Positions 9,038 through 17,816 are shown, counted from the stretch's first letter. The stretch is 64,000 nt of DNA from Streptomyces humidus (GCF_014649655.1 NZ_BMTL01000013.1:153708-217707); one strand, 5' to 3'. A program made the numbers and translations. The notes: a model not told the origin generated them from the sequence alone.

Positions 9038-9907
9038 TCAGCGGCCGACTGTTTCCAGCCACTCGGGCGCGATCTCCCCTGTGGCGACGATCACTGCGGG
9101 GCCGGTCATCTCGATCTCGCCGTCGGGCCGCTCGGTGATCACCAGACGCCCGCCGGGCACGTCGACGGTGTAAGTGACCGGCGTCCCCGTGACCGCCGGG
9201 TCGGCGCCGTCCCTGCGCGCGGCCGCCACGGCGACGGCACACGCGCCCGTGCCGCACGAGCGGGTCTCGCCGGCCCCGCGCTCGTGCACGCGCAGGGCGA
9301 CGTGGCCCGGTCCGCGGTCCACCACGAACTCCACGTTGACCCCGTCCGGGTAGGCGGAGGCCGGGCTGAAGGGCGGCGGCGCGTGCAGGTCGCCGGCGTG
9401 CGCGAGATCGTCGACGAAGGCCACGGCGTGCGGGTTGCCCATGTTGACGTTGCGCGCGGGCCAGCTGCGGTCGCCGACCCTCACCGTGACGTCGCCCTCG
9501 GGGAGGCGGGCCCTGCCCATGCCGACGGTGACGTCCCCGTCCTCGGCGAGGTGTACGCGCTTGACGCCCCCTCGCGTGGCGACCGTCAGATCGCCCTCGC
9601 CGACGAGGCCGGCGTGCTGGAGATAGCGGGCGAAGACCCGGACCCCGTTGCCGCACATCTCGGCGATCGACCCGTCGCCGTTGCGGTAGTCCATGAACCA
9701 CTCCGCCTCGGCCGCCATGTCCTTCGCCTCGGGGTGCGCGGCGGACCGCACGACGTGCAGCAGGCCGTCGCCGCCGATGCCCGCGCGTCGGTCGCACAGG
9801 GCGGCGACGGCGGCCGGGGGAAGGTCTACGGCGTTGTCGGGGTCGGGAACGATCACGAAGTCGTTCTCGGTGCCGTGCCCCTTGAGGAAGGCGATCCGCG
9901 TGCTCAT
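9038..9907 (-). CDS. dapF: Diaminopimelate epimerase
   Basis: Converts LL- to meso-diaminopimelate for peptidoglycan and lysine synthesis in the cytosol. The 289-residue protein has the two catalytic cysteines expected of this PLP-independent racemase: Cys85 in EMCGNGVRVFAR and Cys218 in ETRSCGTGACA. Substrate-binding motifs GNPHAV and GIGGDG are present. The true start is ATG 9907 (MSTRIAFLKGHG); the longer open frame upstream is not conserved in style. A TACGAT -10-like hexamer lies six bases upstream, so the mRNA may be leaderless. It follows a membrane-protein gene on the same strand and precedes rshA. Confidence 0.95.
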   Translation of the reverse strand: MSTRIAFLKGHGTENDFVIVPDPDNAVDLPPAAVAALCDRRAGIGGDGLLHVVRSAAHPEAKDMAAEAEWFMDYRNGDGSIAEMCGNGVRVFARYLQHAGLVGEGDLTVATRGGVKRVHLAEDGDVTVGMGRARLPEGDVTVRVGDRSWPARNVNMGNPHAVAFVDDLAHAGDLHAPPPFSPASAYPDGVNVEFVVDRGPGHVALRVHERGAGETRSCGTGACAVAVAAARRDGADPAVTGTPVTYTVDVPGGRLVITERPDGEIEMTGPAVIVATGEIAPEWLETVGR

Positions 9908-9984
9908 CCCTCGATCGTACGGCGTGGCCACGACACCGGGCCCGGAGCCGCGGAGGGGCCGCCCGCCACCCGCGTGCGGACGGT

Positions 9985-10521
9985 TCAGCGGAGCCGGGCG
10001 ACCCGCCAGACGGCCAGGGCCACCACCGCGGCGACCATGACGACGTAGGCGAGGGCGACCCGCCAGTCGGGCCGGCGCCCGGAGCCGCGCGCGGGCAGGC
10101 CGGGCCACGTGTAACCCACGCGGCGGGCGGCCATCATTCCCCAGCCGGCCGCGCAGGAGCAGATCAGCAGCCCGAGCATGGCGATCATGGCTCCGCTGTC
10201 GCCGAAGTCGAAGGCGAGCGGGAAGGCGAACATCAGGGAACCGATCGCGGCCAGGGCCACGATGGGCGCGAGCTGCCAGATCCGCAGCCGACGCTGGGGG
10301 CGCAGCTCGACCTCGACCTCGGGGCCGCTCGCGAACATCTCCTCGGGCTCGGGACCGTCGTCGGTCACACCGCCCTGGGTTTCGTCCGTGCCGTCCGTGC
10401 CGTCCAGGGTGACCTCGTACCGCCCGTCCTGGCTCGGACGGCCTTCCTCGGCCTCCGGTTCACCGCTCCCTGTGGTGCGGTGCCCAGCGCCTTGTGCGGT
10501 GTCGCGAGGGCCGGCCTCCAT
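9985..10521 (-). CDS. Conserved membrane protein, three predicted TM segments
   Basis: Protein of 178 residues without a recognised function. The first 75 or so residues are hydrophilic and acidic. Three hydrophobic segments follow: LAPIVALAAIGSLMFAF, the region MIAMLGLLICSCAAGWG, and a C-terminal AYVVMVAAVVALAVW. It ends in a basic RVARLR tail, which suggests a cytosolic C-terminus. ATG 10521 is preceded by GGGAGGG at a spacing of nine; a GTG at 10551 is possible. It lies between miaA and dapF on the same strand with short gaps, so it could belong to that transcript. It could be a scaffold or cell-envelope protein, but nothing proves it. Confidence 0.7.
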   Translation of the reverse strand: MEAGPRDTAQGAGHRTTGSGEPEAEEGRPSQDGRYEVTLDGTDGTDETQGGVTDDGPEPEEMFASGPEVEVELRPQRRLRIWQLAPIVALAAIGSLMFAFPLAFDFGDSGAMIAMLGLLICSCAAGWGMMAARRVGYTWPGLPARGSGRRPDWRVALAYVVMVAAVVALAVWRVARLR

Positions 10522-10629
10522 CGCCACGCGCCCTCCCAACTCGGACTCCACTTGGTCGATCGAAGCTCGATGATGGCACGCCGCCGGAGGCCCGGATGAC
10601 GGCCTGGGCGTCCCGATGCCATGACGTGA

Positions 10630-11568
10630 TCAGGCTGTGACCGGTCGCTCCACCAACGCCAGCGCGAGCTCCGGAAGTTCCGTGAGATCAGCGGCGGCCC
10701 CACTCAACCAGTGCACCCGCGGATCGCGCCTGAACCACGAATCCTGACGGCGCGCGAAGCGCTTGGTGGCACGCACGGTCTCCGCGCGCGCGTCGTCCTC
10801 GGTGCACTCACCGGACAGGGCCGCGAGGATCTGCTGGTAACCGAGCGCGCGGGAGGCCGTGCGCCCCTCGCGCAGGCCCTGCGCCTCCAGCGCGCGGACC
10901 TCGTCCACGAGCCCCGCGTCCCACATCCGGTCGACGCGGCGGGCGATGCGCTCGTCGAGTTCCGGGCGCGCCACGTCGACCCCGATCTGGACGGTGTCGT
11001 AGACGGAGTCATGACCGGGCAGGTTGGCCGTGAAGGGCTTACCGGTGATCTCGATCACCTCGAGGGCCCGGACGATGCGGCGGCCGTTGCCGGGCAGGAT
11101 CGCCTGAGCGGCCCCGGGATCGGCGGCGGCCAGCCTGGCGTGCAGCGCGCCGGACCCGCGCAGCGTGAGCTCCTCCTCCAGCCTGGCGCGCACCTCGGGA
11201 TCGGTGCCGGGGAACTCCAGGTTGTCGACGGCCCCGCGGACGTACAGTCCGGAGCCGCCGACGAGGACGGGCCAGCGGCCCTCGGCGAGCAGCGCGTCGA
11301 TCCGCTCGCGCGCCAGCCGCTGGTACTCGGCGACCGAGGCGGTGACGGTGACGTCCCAGACGTCCAGGAGATGGTGCGGGACTCCAGCGCGCTCCTCGGG
11401 CGTCAGTTTGGCGGTGCCGATGTCCATCCCTCGGTAGAGCTGCATGGAGTCGGCGTTGACGACCTCGCCGCCGAGTCGCCGGGCCAGGAAAACGCCCAGA
11501 TCCGACTTTCCGGCCGCGGTCGGTCCGACGACGGCGATGACGCGGGGGGCGGGGGGTGCGCTGCTCAC
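10630..11568 (-). CDS. miaA: tRNA dimethylallyltransferase MiaA
   Basis: Transfers a dimethylallyl group to N6 of A37 in tRNAs reading UNN codons. The 312-residue protein begins at GTG 11568 and shows the P-loop GPTAAGKSDLG, the substrate-binding NADSMQLYRGMDIGT and the GSGLYVRG motif. The length agrees with the family. MiaB, encoded about 2 kb downstream on the same strand, then methylthiolates the same base, so the two enzymes act in sequence even though three unrelated genes lie between them. No clear ribosome site precedes the GTG. Confidence 0.95.
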   Translation of the reverse strand: MSSAPPAPRVIAVVGPTAAGKSDLGVFLARRLGGEVVNADSMQLYRGMDIGTAKLTPEERAGVPHHLLDVWDVTVTASVAEYQRLARERIDALLAEGRWPVLVGGSGLYVRGAVDNLEFPGTDPEVRARLEEELTLRGSGALHARLAAADPGAAQAILPGNGRRIVRALEVIEITGKPFTANLPGHDSVYDTVQIGVDVARPELDERIARRVDRMWDAGLVDEVRALEAQGLREGRTASRALGYQQILAALSGECTEDDARAETVRATKRFARRQDSWFRRDPRVHWLSGAAADLTELPELALALVERPVTA

Positions 11569-11748
11569 CGCACCAGTCTCGCAAACCCCGCTCCCGCCCT
11601 CGAACGAGTTAGGTGACGACGCCGGTCCGGGGTCGTTCCCCGTTGCGGGATTCCCGTCGCTCCGCACAGGGGCGACGCCCCCGGTGACGCGAACGGACGC
11701 ACCGGCCGAGGCGGGTTTTCGCCCGCACGAGTACCGTATGGAGTGGAC

Positions 11749-12090
11749 ATGGGCGTTTTGGCGCGACTTTTCCGGAGGCCGAAGTCCGTGGAGGAGCCGT
11801 CCGCGATGGAGGCGACCGCCGCCGCCGAGGCTTCGGGCGACGCGGCGCAAGGCGCAGCCGGGGCGGAAACGGTCACGGAGGACTCACGGGAGACGACGGA
11901 GGCCGGAGCCGCAGCGCACAGCCGGACGGCGAAGGATCCGGAGCCTGAGCCGGTCCCCGAAGACGAGATCGTCGAGGTCGCTGTCGACGGCACTGCCGAC
12001 GGCGCTGTCGACAGCCTCGGCATTCCCCGTCAGCAGTCCCCCGAGGAGACGGCCGACAGCGAGGCCGCCGACGGCGGCGCCCGCACTTGA
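11749..12090 (+). CDS. Small acidic protein of unknown function
   Basis: Protein of 113 residues, very rich in Glu, Asp and Ala after a basic start (MGVLARLFRRPKS). The composition suggests a disordered acidic protein that might be tethered by its basic N-terminus. GGAG lies five bases before ATG 11749, and TACCGT at 11734-11739 could be a -10. It is divergent from miaA and sits 24 bases before the antitoxin-family gene, so the two are probably co-transcribed. I recognise no domain. Its codon use is typical of the genome, which supports a real gene. Confidence 0.6.
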   Translation: MGVLARLFRRPKSVEEPSAMEATAAAEASGDAAQGAAGAETVTEDSRETTEAGAAAHSRTAKDPEPEPVPEDEIVEVAVDGTADGAVDSLGIPRQQSPEETADSEAADGGART

Positions 12091-12114
12091 CGCACCCGCC
12101 AGGGAAGGTGGCCC

Positions 12115-12402
12115 ATGGGTCTTTTGGACAGTTTGAAGGCCAGGCTCGGCCCGGCCAAGGGCAAGGTCTCGGACCTCGCGCACCGGCACGGGGACAAGGC
12201 GCACCACGGCGTCGACAAGGCCGCCAAGGTCGTCGACGAGAAGACCAAGGGCACATACAGCGACAGCATCCACACGGGCGCCGACAAGGCCAAAGGAGCC
12301 GTGGACCGGGTAGCGCACAAGGACGAGCCCTCGACGGGCCGCGGCGACACGTTCGTCCCGCCGACCCCTCCGAGCCCGCCGAGCCCGCCGCCGGCTTCCT
12401 GA
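12115..12402 (+). CDS. Antitoxin-family protein (MT0933-like)
   Basis: Protein of 95 residues built of Lys/Ala/Asp-rich amphipathic helix repeats (GDKAHHGVDKAAKVVDEKTKGTY), which matches the small MT0933-like antitoxin family (PF14013) as I remember it. The C-terminus is a Pro/Ser tail, PPTPPSPPSPPPAS. GGGAAGG lies upstream of ATG 12115. No toxin gene is adjacent: the upstream neighbour is the acidic protein and the downstream neighbour is on the other strand. The antitoxin label is therefore a family name only; a stress or surface role is equally possible. Confidence 0.7.
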   Translation: MGLLDSLKARLGPAKGKVSDLAHRHGDKAHHGVDKAAKVVDEKTKGTYSDSIHTGADKAKGAVDRVAHKDEPSTGRGDTFVPPTPPSPPSPPPAS

Positions 12403-12516
12403 CCGGGGCGGGGAGGGGCGCACGGCCGCGAACGTTCCCGCGGCGCGGCCGTCCCGCCGCTCCCCGCCCGGACCCGGGTCGGTTACCCGGACGGGTCCGG
12501 CTCACGCCCGGGTCCC

Positions 12517-12579
12517 GTTCACGGACGGGCACGGTTCACGGACGGGCACGGTTCACGGACGGGCACGGTTCACGGGCGG
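12517..12579. repeat. 17-bp tandem repeat, three copies plus a partial
   Basis: The unit GTTCACGGACGGGCACG occurs at 12517-12533, 12534-12550 and 12551-12567, followed by a truncated copy to 12579. It lies in the gap between the antitoxin-family gene and the convergent LigB-like gene. It is noncoding by position, and I see no terminator hairpin inside. Confidence 0.85.
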
Positions 12580-12644
12580 CTTCAGCTCATGCCTTGGCTC
12601 GGCTCACGCCCCGGTCAGGTTCACGCCCCGCAGCCCCACGGCCG

Positions 12645-13460
12645 TCACGACCAGGTCGCGACCACGTAGCCCACGCCGTACGGCGCGTCCTCGTACAGCA
12701 GCGCGCCCGTCAGCCCGGCGCCCTCGGCGGCGCCCGCGAGCACCTGCCACGGCGCCCGGCCGCAGGCCTTGAGCGCGTACGCCAGCTCCGCGTCCAGCGC
12801 TCCGAGCGCCGCCACGTCCGCCGCGCCGAGCGCGCGGGCGACCTCCGCGTCGAAGGGCGCGGCGCGCTCGTCGAGGTAGCCGGGAGCCTTCAGGGTCCGG
12901 CACGCGCTCGCGTCGCCCATCACCAGCAGGGCGACCCGCCCGGACGCGGCGCCGATCTCCCGGCCGACCTCGAGACACCGCTCGGTCGTGAGCTGCTCGC
13001 CGACGCCGAGTCCCCCGACCGGGGCGGCCGACCATCCGGCCCGCTCCAGCAGCCAGGCGCCGACGGCGAGGGACGGCGGCAGGTCGCGGGCGGACGATAC
13101 GCGTGACGCGCGTGACGCGTGTGACGCGTGTGACGCGTGTGACGCGTGTGACGCGTCCTGTGCATCTGGTGCGTCCGGTACGACAGGTGTGCCCGATGCA
13201 GCCGCGTCGGCGCGGCCGAGGCGTACGCCCACGTCCACTCCGAACGCGCGGAACGAACCCGGCGCGCCTTCCGGGTGGAGGCCTCGGCCGGCCTTCTCGG
13301 CGGGTCCGACGACCACGAGCCGGTCCGGCCGGGCGGCCGCCAGCACGGCCAGCGCGTCGGAGCAGGCGGTACGCGCCGCGTCCAGCTCGGGCGCGGCGCC
13401 CGCGGCGACCTCGGGCACGAGCAGCGGCGGACAGGGGCAGACTGAGGCGGCGACAAGCAT
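12645..13460 (-). CDS. LigB-like (class III extradiol dioxygenase fold) protein with altered metal site
   Basis: Protein of 271 residues whose start (CPCPPLLVPEV) and layout resemble the catalytic subunit fold of class III extradiol dioxygenases. In iron-binding members the first ligand is the His of an HPPLL-type motif; here that position is Cys, so the usual 2-His-1-Glu site is probably not formed. A three-residue His-Ala-Ser repeat at about residues 103-120 is encoded by a 9-bp tandem repeat and probably forms a surface loop. The gene lies just downstream of miaB on the same strand. The function is unknown; a non-dioxygenase role such as the Memo/AMMECR-type relatives is possible. Confidence 0.7.
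   Translation of the reverse strand: MLVAASVCPCPPLLVPEVAAGAAPELDAARTACSDALAVLAAARPDRLVVVGPAEKAGRGLHPEGAPGSFRAFGVDVGVRLGRADAAASGTPVVPDAPDAQDASHASHASHASHASRASRVSSARDLPPSLAVGAWLLERAGWSAAPVGGLGVGEQLTTERCLEVGREIGAASGRVALLVMGDASACRTLKAPGYLDERAAPFDAEVARALGAADVAALGALDAELAYALKACGRAPWQVLAGAAEGAGLTGALLYEDAPYGVGYVVATWS
13103..13156 (-). repeat. 9-bp tandem repeat inside the LigB-like gene, six copies
   Basis: Six head-to-tail copies of GTGACGCGT (the first ends in C) run from 13103 to 13156 and encode repeated HAS/RAS triplets in the protein. The period is a multiple of three, so copy-number change keeps the reading frame. Confidence 0.9.
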
Positions 13461-13574
13461 GATCGGCAGGGTAGCCCCGCAGGCGAGCCTCGGGGCGCCC
13501 TCGGCTCGGATGCCCCAGTGGGCCCCTGGGTGGGGCGTGGCCGGTGGGCCCCGGCCGTCCGCCCCGGCCGTGGG

Positions 13575-15104
13575 TCAGTCGCAGCCGCAGCCGCTGCCCG
13601 TGGCCACCGGAAGCGGCGCGGGCACGCCGATCCCGGGCAGGCCGAGCAGAACGCCGGCCGGCTTGGCCGCCTGCTCCGCGGTGCGCTTCTCCCAGGCGTC
13701 ACCCGCGCGCGTGCGGCGCACGTCCAGGACCGCGCCCTCGGCCAGGAGGTGGTGCGGGGCGGCGTACGTGATCTCGACCGTCACCACGTCGCCGGGGCGC
13801 ACCTGCCGCTCCGGCTTGGTGAAGTGCACCAGACGGTTGTCGGGTGCACGGCCGGACAGGCGGTGGGTGGCGCCGTCCTTGCGGCCCTCGCCCTCGGCCA
13901 CCATCAGCTCCAGGGTGCGGCCGACCTGCTTCTTGTTCTCCTCCCAGGAGATCTCCTCCTGGAGGGCGACGAGGCGCTCGTACCGCGCCTGCACGACCTC
14001 CTTGGGAATCTGGTTCTCCATGGTCGCGGCCGGGGTGCCGGGGCGCTTGGAGTACTGAAAGGTGAACGCCTGCGCGAAGCGGGCCTCGCGGACCGCGTGC
14101 AGGGTCTGCTCGAAGTCCTCCTCGGTCTCGCCGGGGAAGCCCACGATGATGTCGGTGGTGATCGCCGCGTGCGGGATGGCGGCGCGCACCTTCTCGATGA
14201 TCCCGAGGTAGCGCTCCTGGCGGTAGGAGCGGCGCATCGCCTTCAGGACGGTGTCCGAGCCGGACTGCATCGGCATGTGCAGCTGCGGCATCACGTTGGG
14301 CGTCTCGGCCATGGCGGCGATGACGTCGTCGGTGAAGTCGCGGGGGTGCGGGGAGGTGAAGCGGACGCGCTCCAGGCCCTCGATCGCGCCGCACGCGCGG
14401 AGCAGCTTGCTGAAGGCCTCGCGGTCGCCGATGTCGGAACCGTAGGCGTTGACGTTCTGGCCGAGCAGGGTGATCTCGCAGACCCCCTCCGCGACCAGAG
14501 CCTCGATCTCGGCCAGGATGTCGCCGGTGCGGCGGTCCTTCTCCTTGCCGCGCAGCGCCGGGACGATGCAGAACGTGCACGTGTTGTTGCATCCCACGGA
14601 GATCGACACCCAGGCCGCGTAGGCGCTCTCGCGCCGCGTCGGCAGGGTGGACGGGAACGCTTCCAGCGACTCCGCGATCTCGACCTGGGCCTCTTCCTGC
14701 ACGCGCGCGCGTTCCAGCAGGACCGGCAGCTTGCCGATGTTGTGCGTGCCGAAGACGACGTCCACCCAGGGCGCCTTCTTCACGATGGTGTCGCGGTCCT
14801 TCTGCGCGAGGCAGCCGCCGACCGCGATCTGCATCCCGGGCCGGCTCGCCTTGCGCGGCGCCAGCCGGCCGAGGTTGCCGTAGAGCCGGTTGTCGGCGTT
14901 CTCGCGCACCGCGCAGGTGTTGAAGACGACGACGTCCGCGTCGCCGTCCGAGCCCTCGGGGGCGCGCACGTACCCGGCCTCTTCGAGCAGCCCGGACAAT
15001 CGCTCGGAGTCGTGGACGTTCATCTGGCACCCGTAAGTGCGGATCTCGTAGCTCTTGGGGGCTTGGACGTCCACTGCGAGGCTCCGGTCGCTGCTGCTGG
15101 TCAT
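13575..15104 (-). CDS. miaB: tRNA-2-methylthio-N6-dimethylallyladenosine synthase MiaB
   Basis: Radical-SAM methylthiotransferase of 509 residues acting on A37 of tRNA after MiaA. The N-terminal domain has the auxiliary-cluster cysteines (TYGCQMN, FNTCAVRENA, GGCLAQ), the radical-SAM triad is CNNTCTFC, and a TRAM-like RNA-binding domain lies near the C-terminus. The protein ends in a Cys-rich tail, SGCGCD. ATG 15104 lies six bases after TACCCT, so the transcript may be leaderless. It is followed by the LigB-like gene on the same strand. Confidence 0.95.
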   Translation of the reverse strand: MTSSSDRSLAVDVQAPKSYEIRTYGCQMNVHDSERLSGLLEEAGYVRAPEGSDGDADVVVFNTCAVRENADNRLYGNLGRLAPRKASRPGMQIAVGGCLAQKDRDTIVKKAPWVDVVFGTHNIGKLPVLLERARVQEEAQVEIAESLEAFPSTLPTRRESAYAAWVSISVGCNNTCTFCIVPALRGKEKDRRTGDILAEIEALVAEGVCEITLLGQNVNAYGSDIGDREAFSKLLRACGAIEGLERVRFTSPHPRDFTDDVIAAMAETPNVMPQLHMPMQSGSDTVLKAMRRSYRQERYLGIIEKVRAAIPHAAITTDIIVGFPGETEEDFEQTLHAVREARFAQAFTFQYSKRPGTPAATMENQIPKEVVQARYERLVALQEEISWEENKKQVGRTLELMVAEGEGRKDGATHRLSGRAPDNRLVHFTKPERQVRPGDVVTVEITYAAPHHLLAEGAVLDVRRTRAGDAWEKRTAEQAAKPAGVLLGLPGIGVPAPLPVATGSGCGCD

Positions 15105-15170
15105 GGCTCAAGGGTAGGCGCTCCCCGGGGGACGCCCGCCGCCTCCGCGGTCCGGGGGCCTCGACGGCCT

Positions 15171-15977
15171 TCAGGGATCGATCAGCCCGGCGCGGATCGC
15201 GTAGCGGGTGAGTTCCAGCCGGTCGCGCATGCCGAGCTTGTGCAGGAGGTTGGCTCGGTGCCGTTCGACCGTCTTGGCGCTGATGAAGAGCAGCGCGCCG
15301 ATCTCCCTGGAGGTGTGCCCCTCGGCCACGAGCTTGAGTATCTCCTCCTCGCGCTCGGTGATGGGCCGTTCGGGCAGGCCGTCGACGTCGCCGCCGCGGT
15401 GCAGCCGGTCCAGGTACGAGCGGACGAGCGCCCGCTCCGCGCCGGGGTAGATGAACGGCTCGTCGCGCACGACCGCGTGGCACGCCTCGACCAGATCCCG
15501 GTCGGCGACCGACTTCAGCACGTATCCCCCGGCCCCGGCCTTGAGTGCCTCGAAGAAGTACTGCTCGTTGTCGTACATGGTCAGGATGAGGATGGGCAGC
15601 GCCGGAAGTCTGCGGGAGAGTTCACGCGCCGCCTGCAGCCCGGTCATCCTGGGCATGGCCACGTCGAGGACGGCGAGATCGACGTCCCCCTCCCGGGCGC
15701 GTTCGACCGCCTCGGCCCCGTCGCCGGCCTCGGCGACCACCGTCAGGTCGGGCTCGCCGTCCAGGATGAGCCGCACCCCCCGGCGTACGAGTGTGTGGTC
15801 GTCGGCGAGGAGGACGCGGATCGGCGCGGACGGCACCGGCGACGCAAGCGGCGCGAACGGTTCGGACGACACGGACGGCGAGGACGGCGGGAACGGCGGG
15901 GAGGGTTCGGGCCGGGGGGCCGAGGCCGCCGGCGGCCTCGACGGCGTCGATGCCGCCGGAGAGGCGCCGTCCGTCAT
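15171..15977 (-). CDS. NarL/FixJ-type response regulator with a proline-rich N-terminal extension
   Basis: Response regulator of 268 residues. A Ser/Pro/Ala-rich tail of about 52 residues precedes the receiver domain, in which ADDH and the phospho-acceptor Asp105 (VLDVAMPRM) are clear. A LuxR-type helix-turn-helix follows (PITEREEEILKLVAEGHTS). Its start overlaps the stop of the upstream kinase gene by four bases (ATGA at 15974-15977), so the pair is translationally coupled. The unusual N-terminus may mean that the true start is internal, but no better ribosome site is evident. The target genes cannot be told; the signal presumably comes through the adjacent kinase. Confidence 0.9.
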   Translation of the reverse strand: MTDGASPAASTPSRPPAASAPRPEPSPPFPPSSPSVSSEPFAPLASPVPSAPIRVLLADDHTLVRRGVRLILDGEPDLTVVAEAGDGAEAVERAREGDVDLAVLDVAMPRMTGLQAARELSRRLPALPILILTMYDNEQYFFEALKAGAGGYVLKSVADRDLVEACHAVVRDEPFIYPGAERALVRSYLDRLHRGGDVDGLPERPITEREEEILKLVAEGHTSREIGALLFISAKTVERHRANLLHKLGMRDRLELTRYAIRAGLIDP

Positions 15978-16969
15978 CGGAGGCCTCCGGCGGAGAAGTC
16001 CGGGGCGGCCGGCGCCACGGCGGGGCCCGCCGTGGCCCGCAGTCGTACGTCCGTCCCGCCGCCGCTGCCGTCCGCGTCCGACGAGACGGTGAGGACCGCG
16101 CCGATCAGCAGGGCCCGCTCGCGCATCCCGCGGATACCGGCGCCCTCTCCGGCCTGCGCGCCCAGGCCCTTGCCGTTGTCCCGTACGAGGAGTTCGACGC
16201 CGTCGGCGGCGGGGCGCAGCCAGAGTTCGGCGCGGTCGGCGCCCGAGTGCCGCGCGGTGTTGGTGAGGGCTTCCTGAGCCACGCGGTACAGCACCAGTTC
16301 CGTCTCCTCGGTCAGTGGGGGCAGCGGGGCGCGAAGATCGTGGCGGACCGTCAGCCCGTGGGTGGTGAACTCGGTGGCCAAGGAGCGCAGGGCGCTGAGC
16401 AGGCCGAGCTCGTCGAGGACTCCGGGGCGCAGCCGGCGGGCGATGCGACGGATCTCGTCCAGGCCGTCCCGGGTGGCCTCCTGCGCCTGGGCCAGTTCCT
16501 CGCGCAGGTCCGTCGGGGCCCGGTCGGCGACGCGCTTGAGCTGGAGCAGCACGGCGGTCAGCGTCTGCCCCACCTCGTCGTGGAGCTCGCGGGCGATGCG
16601 GTGGCGCTCCCGTTCCTGCGCAGACAGCGCCCCTGCGGCGCTGGCGGCGCGCTCGGCCTCGAGCCGGTCCAGCATGGCGTTGTACGTGGTGATCAGCTCG
16701 GCCGTCTCCACCGGCCCCGAGACCACGGCACGGACCCCCGGGTGCAGCAGGTCGGCGTCGGCCATGGCCCGGCCGAGCCGCCCCAGCGGCGCCAGGCCGA
16801 CGCGCAGCACGACCGCGTTGACGGCCAGCAACGCGGCCAGACCGGCCACCACCACGAGCACCTCGCCCGGCAGTATCGGCGTGGAGACGGTCACCGGACC
16901 CAGGAGCAGCGCGGCCGCCACGACCAGTCCCATGGCGTCGAGGACGAAGATCCGCCAGAACAACGACAC
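15974..16969 (-). CDS. Sensor histidine kinase, HisKA_3 type
   Basis: Membrane kinase of 331 residues paired with the downstream NarL-type regulator. Two TM helices (about 8-30 and 35-58) are joined by a very short outside loop, so it is an intramembrane or accessory-sensing kinase. A HAMP linker, the phospho-accepting His130 (RIARELHDEVGQ) and a HATPase domain (NTARHSGA, DNGKG, GAGIRGMRER) follow. GTG 16969 is preceded by GGAAGGAG at a spacing of eight. The open frame continues upstream through a repetitive Arg/Gly-rich stretch that I do not consider coding. Confidence 0.9.
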   Translation of the reverse strand: MSLFWRIFVLDAMGLVVAAALLLGPVTVSTPILPGEVLVVVAGLAALLAVNAVVLRVGLAPLGRLGRAMADADLLHPGVRAVVSGPVETAELITTYNAMLDRLEAERAASAAGALSAQERERHRIARELHDEVGQTLTAVLLQLKRVADRAPTDLREELAQAQEATRDGLDEIRRIARRLRPGVLDELGLLSALRSLATEFTTHGLTVRHDLRAPLPPLTEETELVLYRVAQEALTNTARHSGADRAELWLRPAADGVELLVRDNGKGLGAQAGEGAGIRGMRERALLIGAVLTVSSDADGSGGGTDVRLRATAGPAVAPAAPDFSAGGLR

Positions 16970-17326
16970 GTGCGCGGCTCCTTCCCGCCTGCCTCTCCTG
17001 TCTCTTCTGCCTCTTGTGTCGCTTGTGTCTCTCTTACCTCTTTCGCCCCAGTCGCCTCGTCGGCCTCGTCGGCCTCGGCCGCCTCGGCCGGCGCGGGCAG
17101 AACCGTCCCGGCCGCGTCTCCATGGCGCCGCCGTGACCAGCCTCTCCAGGGGCCGGTGGCCCTGTCCATCCGTGACGACACCCATGTCGTCACCGTACGG
17201 GCAGGTGGCAGCATGGCGACTCCGGGCACCAGCCCGTAGACGTCACCGCCCGACGACGGCCACGAAGCACGACTGCGACCACAACCACGAACACGAACAC
17301 GAACACGACCAGCAAGGGGAAGAAAC
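16970..17326. other. 357-bp divergent gap rich in short repeats
   Basis: Read on the + strand, 16978-17110 is a pyrimidine-rich run with degenerate repeats (CTCTCCTGTCTCTTCTGCC style, then CCTCGTCGG repeats). A 6-bp repeat CACGAA follows at 17286-17308, just before the ribosome site of the KhtT-like gene. The gap must hold divergent promoters for the kinase and the antiporter genes, but no clear -35/-10 pair stands out. Confidence 0.6.
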
Positions 17327-17812
17327 GTGCCTGCTCCACGTCTCCGAACGACTCCGCTCCCAGGCATCGGAGTCCAGTACGACCTCGTGACGCGGGAGCA
17401 GCGGCACCTGTCGGTCGTGGCGCACCGCGACGGCGCCCGCACGGTGAACGTGTACCGGACCGACGACCCCGACTCCTGCGCCCAGTCGCTGCGGCTGACC
17501 GGCGCCGAGGCGGACGCGCTGATCGACGCCCTGATGCCGTCCCACCACAGCGCGAGCCTGCTGTACACGACCGATCTGGGACTGGTCGCCGAGCGGGTGG
17601 AGGTCGCGGCGACCTCCCGCTGGAACGGGCGGCTGCTGGGCGACACCCGGATGCGCACGGAGACCGGCGCCTCGATCGTGGCCGTGCTGCGGCGGGCCGA
17701 GGCGATCCCGTCCCCGACGCCGGACTTCCGTCTCGCGGGCGGTGACACGCTCATCGTAGTCGGCACCCGCGAAGGCGTGGACGCGGCCGCGGCGATCCTC
17801 GGTCGGGAGTGA
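17327..17812 (+). CDS. KhtT-like TrkA-C regulatory subunit of a K+/H+ antiporter
   Basis: Protein of 161 residues with a TrkA-C (RCK-C) ligand-binding domain in its second half (about 75-160, with LLGDTRMRTETGASIVAV and FRLAGGDTLIVVGT). This is the arrangement of B. subtilis KhtT, the soluble regulator that gates the K+ exporter KhtU through a nucleotide ligand. Its partner follows four bases downstream. GTG 17327 is preceded by AAGGGGAAG. It presumably works at the inner face of the membrane. Which ligand it binds cannot be read from the sequence. Confidence 0.8.
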   Translation: MPAPRLRTTPLPGIGVQYDLVTREQRHLSVVAHRDGARTVNVYRTDDPDSCAQSLRLTGAEADALIDALMPSHHSASLLYTTDLGLVAERVEVAATSRWNGRLLGDTRMRTETGASIVAVLRRAEAIPSPTPDFRLAGGDTLIVVGTREGVDAAAAILGRE

Positions 17813-17816
17813 TCGA

